From Arctopsyche grandis (Eukaryota; Arthropoda; Insecta; Trichoptera; Hydropsychidae), in contig NC_135362.1 of assembly GCF_051622035.1 (NCBI RefSeq), forward strand, positions 18,934,501 through 18,998,500: 64,000 nt of DNA, written 5' to 3'. A program made the translations under genes and the position numbers. Positions 26,020-40,305 of this stretch are shown one piece after another. The notes under the pieces were generated by a model that searched no databases, was not told where the DNA came from, and worked only from the letters and a program-made list of their open reading frames with translations. Position 1 is the first letter of the stretch. Each line of letters starts with the position of its first letter.

Positions 26020-26429
26020 TACAGGTCCGGTCTTCGTGACGAGACAGAATGTTAAATTACAGAAAACGCAAATATCGGAAGGCAAAGATCGAAAATCGAA
26101 AGATCTTAAGTCGAAAGATCAAAAAAAAATGGTGCATGGTAAACGGTACATACTCACTTAATTTGCGCGAGCAGGATACAACAGGAACAAGAGGAACAGA
26201 CTTTTCCTCCCGTATTAATGTGCGCGCGCAGAATACGTGAGGAAAAGCATGTTCCTCTTGTTCCTGTTGTATCCTGCTCGCGCAAATTAAGTGAGTATGT
26301 ACCGTTTACCATGCACCATTTTTTTTTGATCTTTCGACTTAAGATCTTTCGATTTTCGATCTTTGCCTTCCGATATTTGTGTTTTCTGTAATTTAATATT
26401 CTGTCTCGTCACGTAGACCCATACAGGTC
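26020..26429. mobile_element. Snapback (hairpin) element with 8-bp target duplication
   Basis: 26028-26421 is a near-perfect palindrome: a left arm of about 190 bases (ACGAGACAGAAT, ATATCGGAAGGCAAAGATCG, GCGCGAGCAGGATACAACAG, AAGAGGAAC) is repeated in inverse order after a GCGCGC centre near 26224. It is flanked by the direct repeat TACAGGTC at 26020-26027 and 26422-26429, the 8-base size used by hAT elements. Ends (CGGTCTTCGTGACGAG / inverse GGGTCTACGTGACGAG) act as inverted repeats. The short ORF across it is not a gene. Confidence 0.88.
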
Positions 26430-27791
26430 ATAGTAAATTTTGAAGATTTAATAACTTTTTCTATTAATAAACCAATTTCTTTTTTATTAGACCATTCGTA
26501 TTGTTTTTTTTTGGGTATCTACTATCCTGGTGAATCGTGAGATAAAACCAGTACACTTTTTATTGTATTAATCTAGTAGATCGATTGAAATATTCAAAGC
26601 CTTCGGCGAAAAAGATGTCTCCGCCAAAAATATTGGCAAATTAGCTGAAAATGTTTACCAAGAACAAATACACCTACCGTATGATTTTTTTCTTTCATGA
26701 ACAATATGTGGTCCATTAATAAAACACAATTGAATACTGAAACTTTGAAAAGATTGCTAATCACTAAGAATAATTTTGACTAGTCTTGTGTGGAATTTTA
26801 TAAGAGCATGCAAGAAAATGATTTTTTTTTTGTAATTATATTTCTATGATTAATTAATTTTCAATAGAAGTATATATAAACAAATATTTTTTTGGGAAAA
26901 AATTTCCTGATTTTGAATTTGAAAAAAATAGTCACCTTATATAAACGTATAGAAATTTGTTTCTCATGGTATAGGTAGGGCCGACTAATTTGGGGGTGCA
27001 GCGGATGTAAAAGACTCGTGCTCCGTAGATGAAAGGAAAGGATGAAATTAAATTAATGAAGTCGAAAAAAAATGGATTGAATTAACAAACCGTAATTAAA
27101 ACATCAGCACTTGCTTCGAAGACGAAAGCCGTTCCACTTGCTTCTTTTCAAATTTTTTTTTTTGCTTAATTACATTTTTTATTAATAACAACGAGGGTCC
27201 TCGAATACATTTTATTTCATGTTTTTCAAAGGCTTTTATATGTTATATTAATCTTTTTTTTCGCATTCCGTCTGAATAAATCCGGCTCGGGTTATAGCAG
27301 ATGAAATATTTCAAATGAGATCCATTTTCCGTTGCTGTCTCCCAAAGTGAGATTCTTTCGAATACATACATTCGTTCAATAGTTCATTTTGAGGCCATAC
27401 ATTTTAATTTCTAAGGGCTAAGGAGTCAATATCTCTGAAATACGAATACAATGTGAATAAGGATTATGACATATATGATATATTAGTAAGTTCAGTGACT
27501 CATCGTTTACAATGTTGCGTCAAAGTTTACGATCGCTTTATGTGATAAATAGATAAAATCCTGTAAATTACTATAATAAACGAAATTATTATCAATTCCA
27601 CTGGTGATAAAATAATAATGAAATAAATTAATCATTACGACGCACCTTTTTTTTAATTTTTGAATGAAATCCAAATACATACCTATTTATTTCCAGTCAA
27701 TTTTGATTGTTATAAGTCGACGACATTGTTACGAGCTTCTAAATAGTCAATTCCAATTGATTAGAATATCATTGCTAACTAATAATACGCA
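26430..27791. other. Intergenic DNA between two hairpin-family elements
   Basis: AT-rich; no gene, RNA or clear repeat recognised. Confidence 0.6.
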
Positions 27792-27998
27792 CCGGTCTCC
27801 CTCACGGGTTTGAATGTGAAACGCCCGAAAACGCAAATATCGGAAGGCAAAGATCGAAAATCGAAAGATCAAAAAAAAGGGTGCATGGTAAACGGTACAT
27901 ACTCACTTAATTTGCGCGAGCAGGATACAACAGGAACAAGAGGAACGGGCTTTTCCTCCCGTATTAATGTGCGCGCGCAGAATACGGGAGGAGACCGG
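27792..27998. mobile_element. Half-size relative of the snapback element
   Basis: Carries one copy of the arm found twice in 26028-26421 (CGCAAATATCGGAAGGC, GCGCGAGCAGGATACAACAG, CTCCCGTATTAATGTGCGCG) between short inverted ends, CCGGTCTCC on the left and GGAGACCGG on the right. Flanks AATACGCA and AATCGCAC resemble a degraded 8-base duplication. Non-coding. Confidence 0.75.
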
Positions 27999-28149
27999 AA
28001 TCGCACTGTTGTCTTTTTATTGCAATCTGAAATATTCTATATTTAAACACGACGGGCGAATCCACTTTGACTCGGATATTTTTCTCGATCTCTTAGAACA
28101 AAGAATATAAAAGATTATAATGAAATGAAAATTTCTCAAAACGATTAAA

Positions 28150-28338
28150 GTTTGTTTTTCGAATGAGGAAAATGCAGTGGTAGCACTGCGACGCGTGTGG
28201 CTTCGTTGGTCGCGTTGGGCACGCGTTGGTATCAGTGCGCTGTCAGTGCAGTGGCAGAGTGGCAGAGTGGCAGAGTGCCGGAGTGAGGGTGAGTCGTGTG
28301 CCGGCAGCTGGTCCTGTCTGGGGTCGGCTGCTGTCGCC
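28150..28338 (+). promoter_or_regulatory. Promoter/5' UTR region of the RAD52-like gene
   Basis: Higher GC than its surroundings. Two arthropod-initiator-like TCAGTG sites (28232-28237, 28243-28248) are followed by GGCAGAGT repeated three times and GCCGGAGTGAGGGTGAG, then the ATG at 28339. No TATA box is seen. Confidence 0.5.
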
Positions 28339-30863
28339 ATGAGTCGCCAAAAGAGTGCGCATCACCTCGTCTCCGTCTCTACCACATCTTCCGCTACCCC
28401 CTGCAATATAAGGATGGTGAGTATCGTAAACATTCACTCCACCCCACTACCCCCACCCCTTCATCTTCACCCACTCACGTGGTGTACTACACACTGTTTA
28501 CCCTCAGACCAAATGAATGATAACAAACATCGTAATTTGTTCATTTATTGTGTTCTTAACTTCAGCCTGATGGAATCATATCTAAAGAAGATACCACATC
28601 GGAAAGTGTGCCGGAGCCTGATGCCAATTTTAGAAAAAGGCAACAATTAATAACATTCGGACATTCACAGTGGGGTTTCAAAAATTGGAATTGGTCTGTC
28701 TCTAAGCAAGAAATTGGTAAATCGATCAGTTTTATTCAGTATTTGTTTGGCGTTCAAACTTTGTAAACAATTTGTTTCAAAACTGACTTTAAAATATTTA
28801 TTATCAAACACTAGCAAATCTCGAAACAAGAAATGCTTCAATTTTAATAATGCTAGTAAAAGTTTCTGTTCAGTCATATGTTTTGGGTAGGATCTCGATT
28901 GATTTGCTTTTAAAAAATGTGTTGAAAAATTTATACCATCTGAAATTTAAGATGAATATTATTAAACAACCATTTATTTACTAGACGACTTGGGAGCTTA
29001 AATCTGATATTGATATTGAATTATTGCGTATTCAGTATTTATTAATTGCACTTAATACATATTACTTTCAATAGTTTTTTTAATTAATTTTTCTCTACTA
29101 ATTATACAATATTCATGTATTTTCTTTTTCTTTTACAGATTTTATTGATTATTCCAATGGAAAATTCTGTGTGGGAGTTGTGGCATTCGTATCAATATCT
29201 GTCACTTCTTTAGGACTTCATCGTGAAGACGTCGGATATGCTACAACCATGTCCTTACAAAAAGGACATGCAATTTACAATGCTAGAAAGGTGTTTTTCT
29301 TATTGAAGTTTGTACCTAGTTTGCAAATACATTTTCCGAATAATAATTTATATTAATTCTCATTTTAGGCATCAATTACCAATGCTCTTCGCGAGACTCT
29401 TTTAAGTTTCGGTGGTACAATTGCTTCACAGTTAATAGAGCAGATAGAATCAAATAAAACTGATAAACCTATCGAAAAGAGGTTCAGTTTAGAAACGGCT
29501 TTAGATAATGGAAATATAAATTCACAGATATCTGCCGAACCTAATAATGCATTCGTTAACCACTCTGGCACAAAAGGACAGCCTGAGCGGAAGGATTCAA
29601 GCGATAGTTCCGTGTCGACGGAAAATAATCTAAAAGGCGTAAGATCTCCACAAAAATTTGGGAACCAATCCCATGCAAAAAAATCTAATGGGGAAAAATC
29701 TCTCAATCATTCATCTAATAATCATATCGCACGTGTCATCCCTACATCAAATCAAGTTGAAATGCAAAATTTCCCAGCGAACCAAATGACTGCTAAAGCG
29801 AATCATAATTCAAAGGTAGTTAACCCAATCAATCCGTCGATTCCTCCACCTTCGGCAATAGTGCCTGGAAATATGCGATCTACTTCCGGTCCTCCACCGT
29901 TACCTTCCTCACACCATCCGTCAAAAGTTAGTTATTTGGTTCAACATGTGATGCCACCTCTCTACAGTGTGCAATGCGGAACACCTCATACGCCACCACC
30001 TCCCATGTATCATAATACGTTTTTCACAGAGTTTCCTTCTTGGCCTTTATATGATAATTTTGAAAGACATCACAATAAGGTTAATATGAATATGCATCCT
30101 AAGAATTTTGCTATGAATGGCCAGACAGGTATGATGGAATATCAGCAAGCTTGTGAAGGACGTTCACCGCCTATGAATGTTCCTAAAGATCCTTCAATCG
30201 GAACAAGTAATTACATTCCTCATCCATTTAATATGAACGGTGCTTGGATTAAACCTACTATATTTTATGATGGATTTTGGACTGAACAAAAAGTTAAGAA
30301 GTGGGTAACAGAACAAATGGATAAGCCTCCTATCGTGGAGGAGGTGAGAGTCCCGAATCCCGACACTCAAAAGCAAATGTGCCATTCCAAAGTTTAATTG
30401 TACCTGAATATTTGTTGTGCTAAGATATTATAACAGTAATATTTATTAAAATTACATTTACATGACTTAAATTTAAGTTTGTAAATTAAATAATTGTAAA
30501 CCTATTGAAAAATAATTAAGTGAGTACAATTAGCACAAACTATACAATATTTGGATATAATATTTACATTTGCAGTATTTTTTACTGCAATTTAGGGTCC
30601 ATAGCAATATATATTTATAGATTTTATTAGATGTAAGAATGATGTTGGTTAAGCTGGAATTTTTGTTATGTAAAAGGTCGAACTTGACGGTTCTATAACA
30701 CAATAAATGGGTACAAACAAAGTACACAATATTGCAGGTGCTTCCGCCGGAGGACAATCTGCCGGTGTCTGAAATTAAGGATGGCGAATCTCGCGCTGAA
30801 AGATTGAAACGACAACAGCAAAAAAAAGAAGAGTTCAAGCTTAAAATGCAAAAAAGTAATTAA
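28339..30863 (+). CDS. RAD52-like DNA annealing protein
   Basis: Exons: 28339-28416, 28566-28716, 29139-29290, 29369-30343 and 30738-30863; GT-AG, frames agree, 493 aa. Residues about 60-145 match the RAD52 N-terminal ring domain: DFIDYSNGKFCVGVVAFV aligns with human DFVDLNNGKFYVGVCAFV, REDVGYATT with HEDVGYGVS, and ARKASITNALRETLLSFGG with ARKEAVTDGLKRALRSFGN. RAD52 anneals single-stranded DNA in recombination repair. The Lys equivalent to human K102 is present (K85), but inner-site K152/R153/R156 read R/E/L, and the usual first part of the domain is missing, so activity may differ. Residues about 160-452 are Pro/Asn/His-rich and probably disordered; the last exon is a charged helix (ESRAERLKRQQQKKEEFK) like the RAD52 mid-region. 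Retention of the last intron would end the protein at 30397. Exon 1 is short and its assignment rests on frame and splice sites. Confidence 0.8.
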
Positions 30864-32652
30864 GGCTAGTATAAAGATCTCCACTATTTTAACTTATGTA
30901 GGAAAGATGATTCGTGCCATGTAATTATAAGAAGTTTTTTAATTTGAATAAATATTTTATACGAATATATTTTCTTATTATTATAATGTACATATTTCTT
31001 TTTCCTTTCGACCTGGTCTTCCCTTTATTGCGTTACGAGAATTATTCTCGTCTATTTCTTCAATGAAAATATAATTATAATCATATGTATGAAGAATGTC
31101 TGTATACTAAAATGAAATCATTTACTTTCACAGTGTGAAATATTATACTTGGGTAAATTACACCCCAGTTTGTCATTTCAATACAGTCTCGCAGAAAACT
31201 GAGACGCGCAGTTAATGAACCTTCGAAGTGAAAGGAAATGAGACAAATGGATCTCGAGTAGTTTTTATGTAATCATATGTAACGTACAGATACATACACA
31301 CTACGGTTAAGATAATTAATGGTTATTGACTTTTTTTTAAGAATTTTAATTTTAAGAATGTATGCATTCGAAGATTTTCACGGTGGTTAGTTCGCAAGCT
31401 AAAATGTTTGTCAAAAAAAAATATGCACAGATAAATTTCATACATGGTCAATGCTCTACATTTTTGCATTGAATTATTTGAATTTTCACGTTGACTTTTC
31501 AATTCTTTTATATACTGTTACTTAAATAAAAATTTGAAAGTCATTTTGCCTTATCCAGATAAGTTTTGCGAATAGTGACTGCATTTTTTATATAACGTAT
31601 TTTCAATCTTTCTACGCATAGAATGTTACATATTCCATAATAACTATTATGCTGCAATTTTACGTAACATTTGGAGCGAATACCATCCGTTAAAACTTAC
31701 TCTGCAGATTTAAGAAGTTGATTCCTTTCACATCGATCGCTAATATTGTGTTCCATTTCTTAAAAGCCGGTCGTAAACAAAATAAAAAAACGCTACCGGC
31801 TCGCGAGTCTTATTTTAATTCTTAACGATTCAGTTAATTTAATTGCCAATTGCTAAATGGTAATAATAACCAAACCTTTGAAATCTAATATAGACGGACC
31901 CTTTCCGCAAATTTTGTTTGAATTTATTGTTATGGTAAAAAATATAATTAGAGGTAGGATATGAAAATAAGCTTTCGACTATGTATATATGTACAAACAT
32001 GTTCAGTTCGTTCGTTCATTAATATATAGGTACTAGTTTGTTCATACACTAACCAATCTGACCAGTTATGTATTGTACCCAAAGTAACAAATTGACAGAC
32101 GTACTAGTTTGTTCATACACAAATTATTACACATACCTATATAAGTTTAAGTAATCTCAATCGTTTACCCCATCCTTCATTCTGTCCTCTTTATATGAAT
32201 GCGTACCCTGAAATGCGGAAACGGAAATTAACGCAACGTTGCAATGCTGCTTCCATAGGATTTTCTAATTTAAATATTTTTTGGCATTTTGAAAGCAAAA
32301 AGTTTCATGCGACACCTGTTGGAATTTTTACTGCTAGCACTTAACTTAAACCTATAGTTTATGTATGAACAACCTAGTTTGTCTATGAATGAGCTGAATT
32401 GAACACTTTTACTGTAACATATACATTGGGTAAGATATTTTTCTAAGACTGGACTTCTGGAGTCTCAATAATTACTTTTTATTCCAGACAATAGGGAAAA
32501 TAGTGCAATCCCCACCGTCCATATATGTAGATATATAAATGAATTAAATAAATATAACACAGAGATATAATAGAAATGAAAATAATAATATATGTAAATA
32601 TAATACTAATATTATAAATAAATTAATAAATTAATTAATAAAAATAAAATAA
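30864..32652. other. RAD52-like 3' UTR and intergenic DNA
   Basis: AATAAA at 30947-30952 is a good polyadenylation signal for the gene to the left. The rest is AT-rich, with a duplicated phrase ACTAGTTTGTTCATACAC near 32031-32050 and 32102-32120; no gene seen. Confidence 0.6.
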
Positions 32653-33030
32653 TCAATTTATGGCGGTCGGTGAAGTAGCTCCATCCATCGAACATACAGT
32701 CATGAACGGAAATGAGAAGACGCGGCAGCAAGAACACAATTTAATGATAAAAATACACGACAACGTAGGGAGGCCGCTCTCATCCTGAGATTGGCCGCAA
32801 AGTGAGGCACGTGCCCTTCTATAAACATCTGCGATGCGATGCAACCCTTTCGTGGCTCGAAGAGCGCAGTAGTAGTTGTTGTATCGTACCTTTATCCTGT
32901 TTATTGTCTCCTGTTTGTATTTCGTCCACAGTTCTGCAGTATAGAGGCTAGTACAAAAGGTCATAAATAATTTTCTCTTTACCTCTACACTGGAGTGATA
33001 AAACCGTCTTGCTAGCATATGTGATCTCAT
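32653..33030 (-). mobile_element. LINE reverse-transcriptase C-terminal fragment
   Basis: Minus-strand frame RRFYHSSVEVKRKLFMTFC...AELWTKYKQETINRIKVRYNNYYCALRA is the conserved segment that follows the polymerase domain in CR1/Jockey-group non-LTR retrotransposons. Only this small 3' piece is present; the rest of the element is gone, and the frame continues into unrelated sequence. Confidence 0.8.
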
Positions 33031-33143
33031 CCATACTGCTCTCGTTTGCCTTTCGATGACTTCTTAGACTGATTTCTTAGAGCTAGCAAGTTATTTAGCC
33101 GAGTAATTCCGACGACAAATTACAAACACACATATGTATATAT

Positions 33144-33559
33144 AGCTAGCAGCATAACTCGGTCGTTAAGCTTCTGCTTAGCGTCGAGAGGCGCCGGGTT
33201 CGATCCCTGGGCCCGGGCCTCGAATGAAAATGAATTTTTCAGAGTATTCTGTTGGTCAGACCTGGATTTATGACTCCAGGTTGATCGTTTCCTATCAGAG
33301 TTTGCCAATTTTCTCTGATTTCATTGTTGAAACGGTTCCCAGAAAAAAAAATTGGCTAAAAATCCTTCCTACCTACTATGTCACCACTATTTGAAGTATG
33401 ATTGATGTACAATTCATAGATGTCTCGTTAATTTGCGAGTTTTTCAGTGTTTCGCAATTCAACGACGTAATAAAAATGGTGCATTTGTAATTGTAATTGT
33501 AATTTGTAATTGGGCAGGAAGGCGCATTGGGATTTATGCAAAAATAAATAAATAAATAT
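33144..33559 (+). mobile_element. tRNA-derived SINE (family 1, copy 1)
   Basis: The head resembles a tRNA with an A-box-like TAACTCGGTCG and a B box GGTTCGATCCC at about 33189-33199. A body with ACCTGGATTTATGACTCC and GAAACGGTTCCC follows, then a tail of AAATA repeats. It matches 42902-43350 over most of its length. ATATGTA on both sides may be a short target duplication. Confidence 0.88.
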
Positions 33560-34150
33560 GTAGCTCGTAGTACGTAGCTACTAAAATTGCATTTGACAAA
33601 ATGTTTTTGAATAAAAGATTCTGAAGAAATTTTCATTTGTAAAATTTAATTTAGCCACCTGTGTACATATGTAGCTATGAACAAATGTCGTTTAGGCAAG
33701 TCTGCATTAAAACCCAAAGGGGAGTATTTTTTGAAAATGAAAGAAATTTCTTTTAGTTAATCATTCATAAGATTCATAAGTACCTAAAAAAGTACCTAGT
33801 TTTTGAATGAATAAAATCAAATTCGTTCGCATTACCTACAGAAGACATTGCGCAATATACAGAACAGACTTTCTCTGAGGTATCAGAGAGGGCAGCGCAG
33901 AAAAAAAGACAGACAAAAGCCACCCCTTTTGTTTGTTGTTTACGACATTCTTTTGATACCCGAATTACGCTCACTGTCCGGTTTTCCTAAAAGCGAATGC
34001 ATCGAGACTCTTGACCACGCGGAAGTCCGAAATGTCGAAATATCAAAATGGCCGGTGACGGTCCACTCGTCTCCTCTGATTCACTTTCAGCCGGTAAATT
34101 GGTCCCGTACCGCGAAAGTACCGCTCTCTTGAGCCACCCGGAGAATGTGC
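33560..34150. other. Intergenic DNA upstream of a cuticle-type gene
   Basis: No gene recognised. The part from 33890 to 34150 is less AT-rich and may contain promoter elements of the gene that starts at 34188; open frames here lack family features. Confidence 0.5.
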
Positions 34151-34155
34151 AGCTA

Positions 34156-34190
34156 TATAAACGTGATTGTCTCGTCAGATGGTCATCAGT
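34156..34190 (+). promoter_or_regulatory. TATA box and initiator of cuticle-type gene 1
   Basis: TATAAA at 34156-34161 and a TCAGT initiator at 34186-34190, with the initiator A 32 bases after the TATA start: canonical arthropod core-promoter spacing. The ATG follows at 34234. Confidence 0.85.
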
Positions 34191-34233
34191 TTCGCAACCG
34201 CGATCCTTTAACATTCAACCAACAAAAACCGCC

Positions 34234-36191
34234 ATGGCGTCTATGGTACGTTTTGCGCGCTCTATGCGACAAGGTTGCCAACTGTCGCAACGTTTCATTT
34301 GTCTTATCGGTTCCCATAAAAATCTACGAACCAGGAGATAGTAAACGGGATCATATATCCCATTATATCTTTTAATTGTACAGCATTTAGTATAACGTTT
34401 ACAATAGAATACATATACATATTATAAAATAATAGGAATCGTCATATTTAGTGCAAGTGTAGCGTGATCTAAATTTTATTAAACGTGGTTTTTTACCACA
34501 ATGTGTTAGATTGTGATTTAATTGCAATTTATTGAGTGTTTTTCTATAAGAGTGTACTAGTGTAAACAATTAAAATAAAAGCAGTGATCATGACAATTAC
34601 CGTGAAAGAAAATATAGTATTTTGAATTAATATTATCAACATTTTTTTGTTATTTTATATAACGAGACAGGGAACCCTGTGTGCGTTTAGTTAGAAAAGT
34701 TATGTAATATATTCATAAACTCCACCCATCAATTTATAATAGTTGAATTATTGCCCATTAACAGTGCGGTAATATTTATTACTTCAGTTTAATATATCGT
34801 TACGATATTTGATTTGATCTATAATAATTATTATTACTATCAGAGAAATACTTTATGTGCCATTAGCATTTTACATATTAGAATATTAGAATATCTTTAA
34901 ATAGTGTTCAGTATACATATGTATATTTAAAGTATTATAAATATTGTATGTAATACATATGTACATATTGATTTTTTTTAATTCGATGTTAGAATGAATA
35001 TTTAATATTTACATAGTGGCATAATAATTTTTTACATTCTAGAAAAAAAATAGATTTTATCTTGCACTAGTAATTTTATACAGGATAGAAATCAGTAAGA
35101 GAAATTTAATACAAAAAGAAAGTTATTACATTTTTTATACAACTTTTTTCTCATAAGGTTTTGTGTGGTCAATCGAAATACCAAATTCAAACTGCTTCAG
35201 TCCTGCTGCTTGAGCAATTTGTTTAGAAGTATTTATTTTTCAGTAAAATTTACACGTTTTTCATAAATTTTATTATCGATTTCAGATCGCACCATTGATG
35301 TTGGTATTGTGTGCCGTTGCACATGCATACCCATCTGAACATCTTCAGCATATACCTGTTCCAGACTACCACCCCAAACTCCAGCTATTGGGTCAACATG
35401 TTGACTTACCTCATGTTCCTACAAAAATTATTCGCATTACTAAAACAGTAGCCATCAAAGTACCAGTCCCTTACCCGGTGAAAATCCCCCATAACGTTCC
35501 GTATCCAGTGCACGTGAACAAACCGTACCCAGTTCCCGTGCCACAGATCGTCAAAGTTCCTCAACCCATCCCCGTTCCGGTCCCATCTTCGGGTCATCAC
35601 CACGAATCTGGTTTGGGCGAAGGCGGTCATGGCTCCAGCTCAGGTCATTACCAGGGTCATTTTGATGGTGGAGAGCAACACCACGGCTTGTCTTCGAACG
35701 GCATTGGTGCCAGCGGTTATGCAAACCAATTCGACCACGGCTATGGAGGTGCCGAGTCTCAACAGGTATCCAGTCCTCTGATTTACCAACAACAACATCA
35801 ACAATCTGGAGCAACCTCATACCAATCGCATCAGATTCCCTCTTACCACAGTGCATCACCCCTGTCTTATACTGTAAATCACACCCCTTACCATAATGGT
35901 GGACAAGATTCTTACCAAAATGGTGGACAAGAGTCGTACCACAATGGTGGACAAGATTCTTACCAATCTGGAGGCCAAGATTCTTACCAAGTTGGTGGGC
36001 AAGACTCTTACCATTTAGGCGGTCAAGATTCTTATCAATTGAAGGCTGATGCCTCTGAGTACCAGCAAGTTGCTAGTCCATCGTCGCACCATGTCAGCAG
36101 TCCATCTTACCAGCAGGACTCGCACATGTACCAAGTCGAAGCGCCTGGACAATCCACTCAAGTCTACGCTTACAAAACAAATAGATATTAA
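34234..36191 (+). CDS. Secreted PYPV-repeat cuticle-type protein 1
   Basis: Exons: 34234-34245 (12 bases, MASM) and 35286-36191; 305 aa. The first exon completes a signal peptide (MASMIAPLMLVLCAVAHA, cleavage probably before YPSEH). The mature protein begins with a Val/Pro/Tyr section rich in VPVPYPV and PYPVPVP units, then a Gly/His/Ser region, then six 24-base tandem units encoding GGQDSYxx (35889-36032), and a Gln/Ser/Tyr-rich end. Such low-complexity proteins with PYPV/VPVP units are typical structural components of insect cuticle or other extracellular coats; there is no chitin-binding R&R consensus. AATAAA at 36273-36278 is the likely polyadenylation signal. It shares architecture with the gene at 40306-40970 (four-codon first exon, TATA promoter, PYPV section). 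Exact tissue role unknown. Confidence 0.85.
34246..35285 (+). other. Intron of cuticle-type gene 1
   Basis: About 1 kb AT-rich intron from GTACGT to TTTCAG. No coding signal. Confidence 0.85.
35889..36042 (+). repeat. 24-base coding minisatellite (GGQDSYxx)n
   Basis: About six imperfect in-frame tandem copies of a 24-base unit inside cuticle-type gene 1. Variation is mostly in the two residues after SY (QN, HN, QS, QV, HL). Confidence 0.93.
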
Positions 36192-36278
36192 TTTAATTTG
36201 AAAAACAATTGTTGCTTTATATACATTTTTGTTGGTACATTTATAAGTTGTAGTTTATGAATTTTTTTTACGAATAAA

Positions 36279-37374
36279 TTGTTTTTTTACTTATTTATGT
36301 TTCATTTGCATTTTAAGGCATACACGTCAGTCAAATTATGTATATATGTATGTCTGCATCAGAAGATATTAAAAATAACCTACTTAAGAATGTATTTCTG
36401 AGTTATTTTTTCTTTTGTAAACTAGATTTTAATAAGCGGTCATAACGAGAGTAGCATATATTTTGTGTCGAAAATACGCTGAAATTATTTATAACATGCG
36501 AGAATAATAAAAATATACATTATGTACATATAAATTTGAAAGTTATTCGACTGCGACAAAGTGATAGTATCTTTTTAAAATACACAGAAATGCGCAACAT
36601 ACAAAATAAACAATTACACAGTTCTTTCACTGGAATGATTCTAAGTTAGCCCTTTCGCTAACCGAACAAAAATATCGATCGTTACAAAATATGTACACAT
36701 TTTGAATTTAAGCATAAATTCGTTTTATTATTATTAATACTAAGTGATATTTCATGTTCATTTAAGTAGATTTAATTTTTTTAATTGACAAAATTAGTGT
36801 CAAGTATGAAGTGTCTGGAATGAGTCAATATATCATGTTAAAAATACCTGATTTACACGAAGATATAAAATCTTCATACCGTATGTAGAAATAAAAGTTA
36901 AAAAACTTTTGTATATGCATTTCTGAGTGCACATTCGTATGCATAATATAAATTAAATCATTACGAAATTTTAATATGGAGATAGTGTAGATATCAAAGC
37001 TTTGCATATTTTTTACGTTATATTATGTGTCATTTAAGACTTAAGAAATTGCAATGATTATTATTACTAAACGGGTTTAACAACAATTCTTATCTGTCTT
37101 TTTAACTGTCTCAACTTTTGAAATGTTGTGCATCGTAAAAAAATAACCGGAGTCTGGAGTAGACACCGGTTATTTTTTTATAATTTTCGATCGACGCATT
37201 TGATACATTTTTCCACGAATAAGAGAGTTCTTGTAAACCTTGAAAAATATTCTATAAGCAGTTTCGATAATTCTGGATCACTTTTAACGGCAACTATTCA
37301 TTTGCAACAAGCTCGTGCTCATAAAATACTCAAATTGAACTTTTTTAGTCTTCTTTAACTTAATTTTTTTTATT
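36279..37374. other. Intergenic DNA between the convergent cuticle-type genes (left part)
   Basis: AT-rich, no gene. At about 37135-37176 a small inverted pair, AAAAAATAACCGG and CCGGTTATTTTTTT, can form a hairpin. Confidence 0.6.
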
Positions 37375-37654
37375 CCTATGGTCAGTGGTGTCACCCCAGT
37401 TTTGGAATGACGGGATTCCAAATTTTTTTTCAATAAAATTATTTTGAAAATATGTATACACATTTTTATACATTTTTTTTTCGTCCAAGGCACTATTACA
37501 TGAAAGTTCATTAAATTTTCAAGATTTGTATAATTTTTGACCAAAATTATATGAATTTTTAGATTAAATAACGGGTTTCCGGATACTTTTGATTTTTAAC
37601 AACGGGTTTCCGGAAACCCATGGAAACCATTAGGGTGACACCATTGCTTACGGT
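37375..37654. mobile_element. hAT-like MITE
   Basis: 37383-37646 begins CAGTGGTGTCACCC and ends with an inverse copy (GGGTGACACCATTG). Flanks CCTATGGT (37375-37382) and CTTACGGT (37647-37654) agree at six of eight positions, consistent with an aged 8-base target duplication. Two internal ACGGGTTTCCGG copies; non-coding. Confidence 0.68.
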
Positions 37655-37718
37655 TAAGTATTTTGTTAGTTTGATTTGACAGCACAAGTTTTTATTACCA
37701 TTATTTTAAATATAGTAA

Positions 37719-37721
<3 letters not shown>

Positions 37722-37793
<72 letters not shown>

Positions 37794-37799
37794 CATATA

Positions 37800-37864
<65 letters not shown>
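37722..37864. repeat. (TA)n island
   Basis: Alternating TA tract with a few CATATATATGTA interruptions. Confidence 0.95.

Positions 37865-40305
<2,441 letters not shown>

Noticed and set aside
26049-26240. 63-codon open frame in the hairpin element
   Set aside because: It lies in one palindrome arm and recurs in 27810-28046 only because the element is repeated.
33144-33220. Possible tRNA gene (B box GGTTCGATCCC)
   Set aside because: No cloverleaf could be drawn, and the segment is repeated with a long body and A-rich tail, so it is a SINE head.
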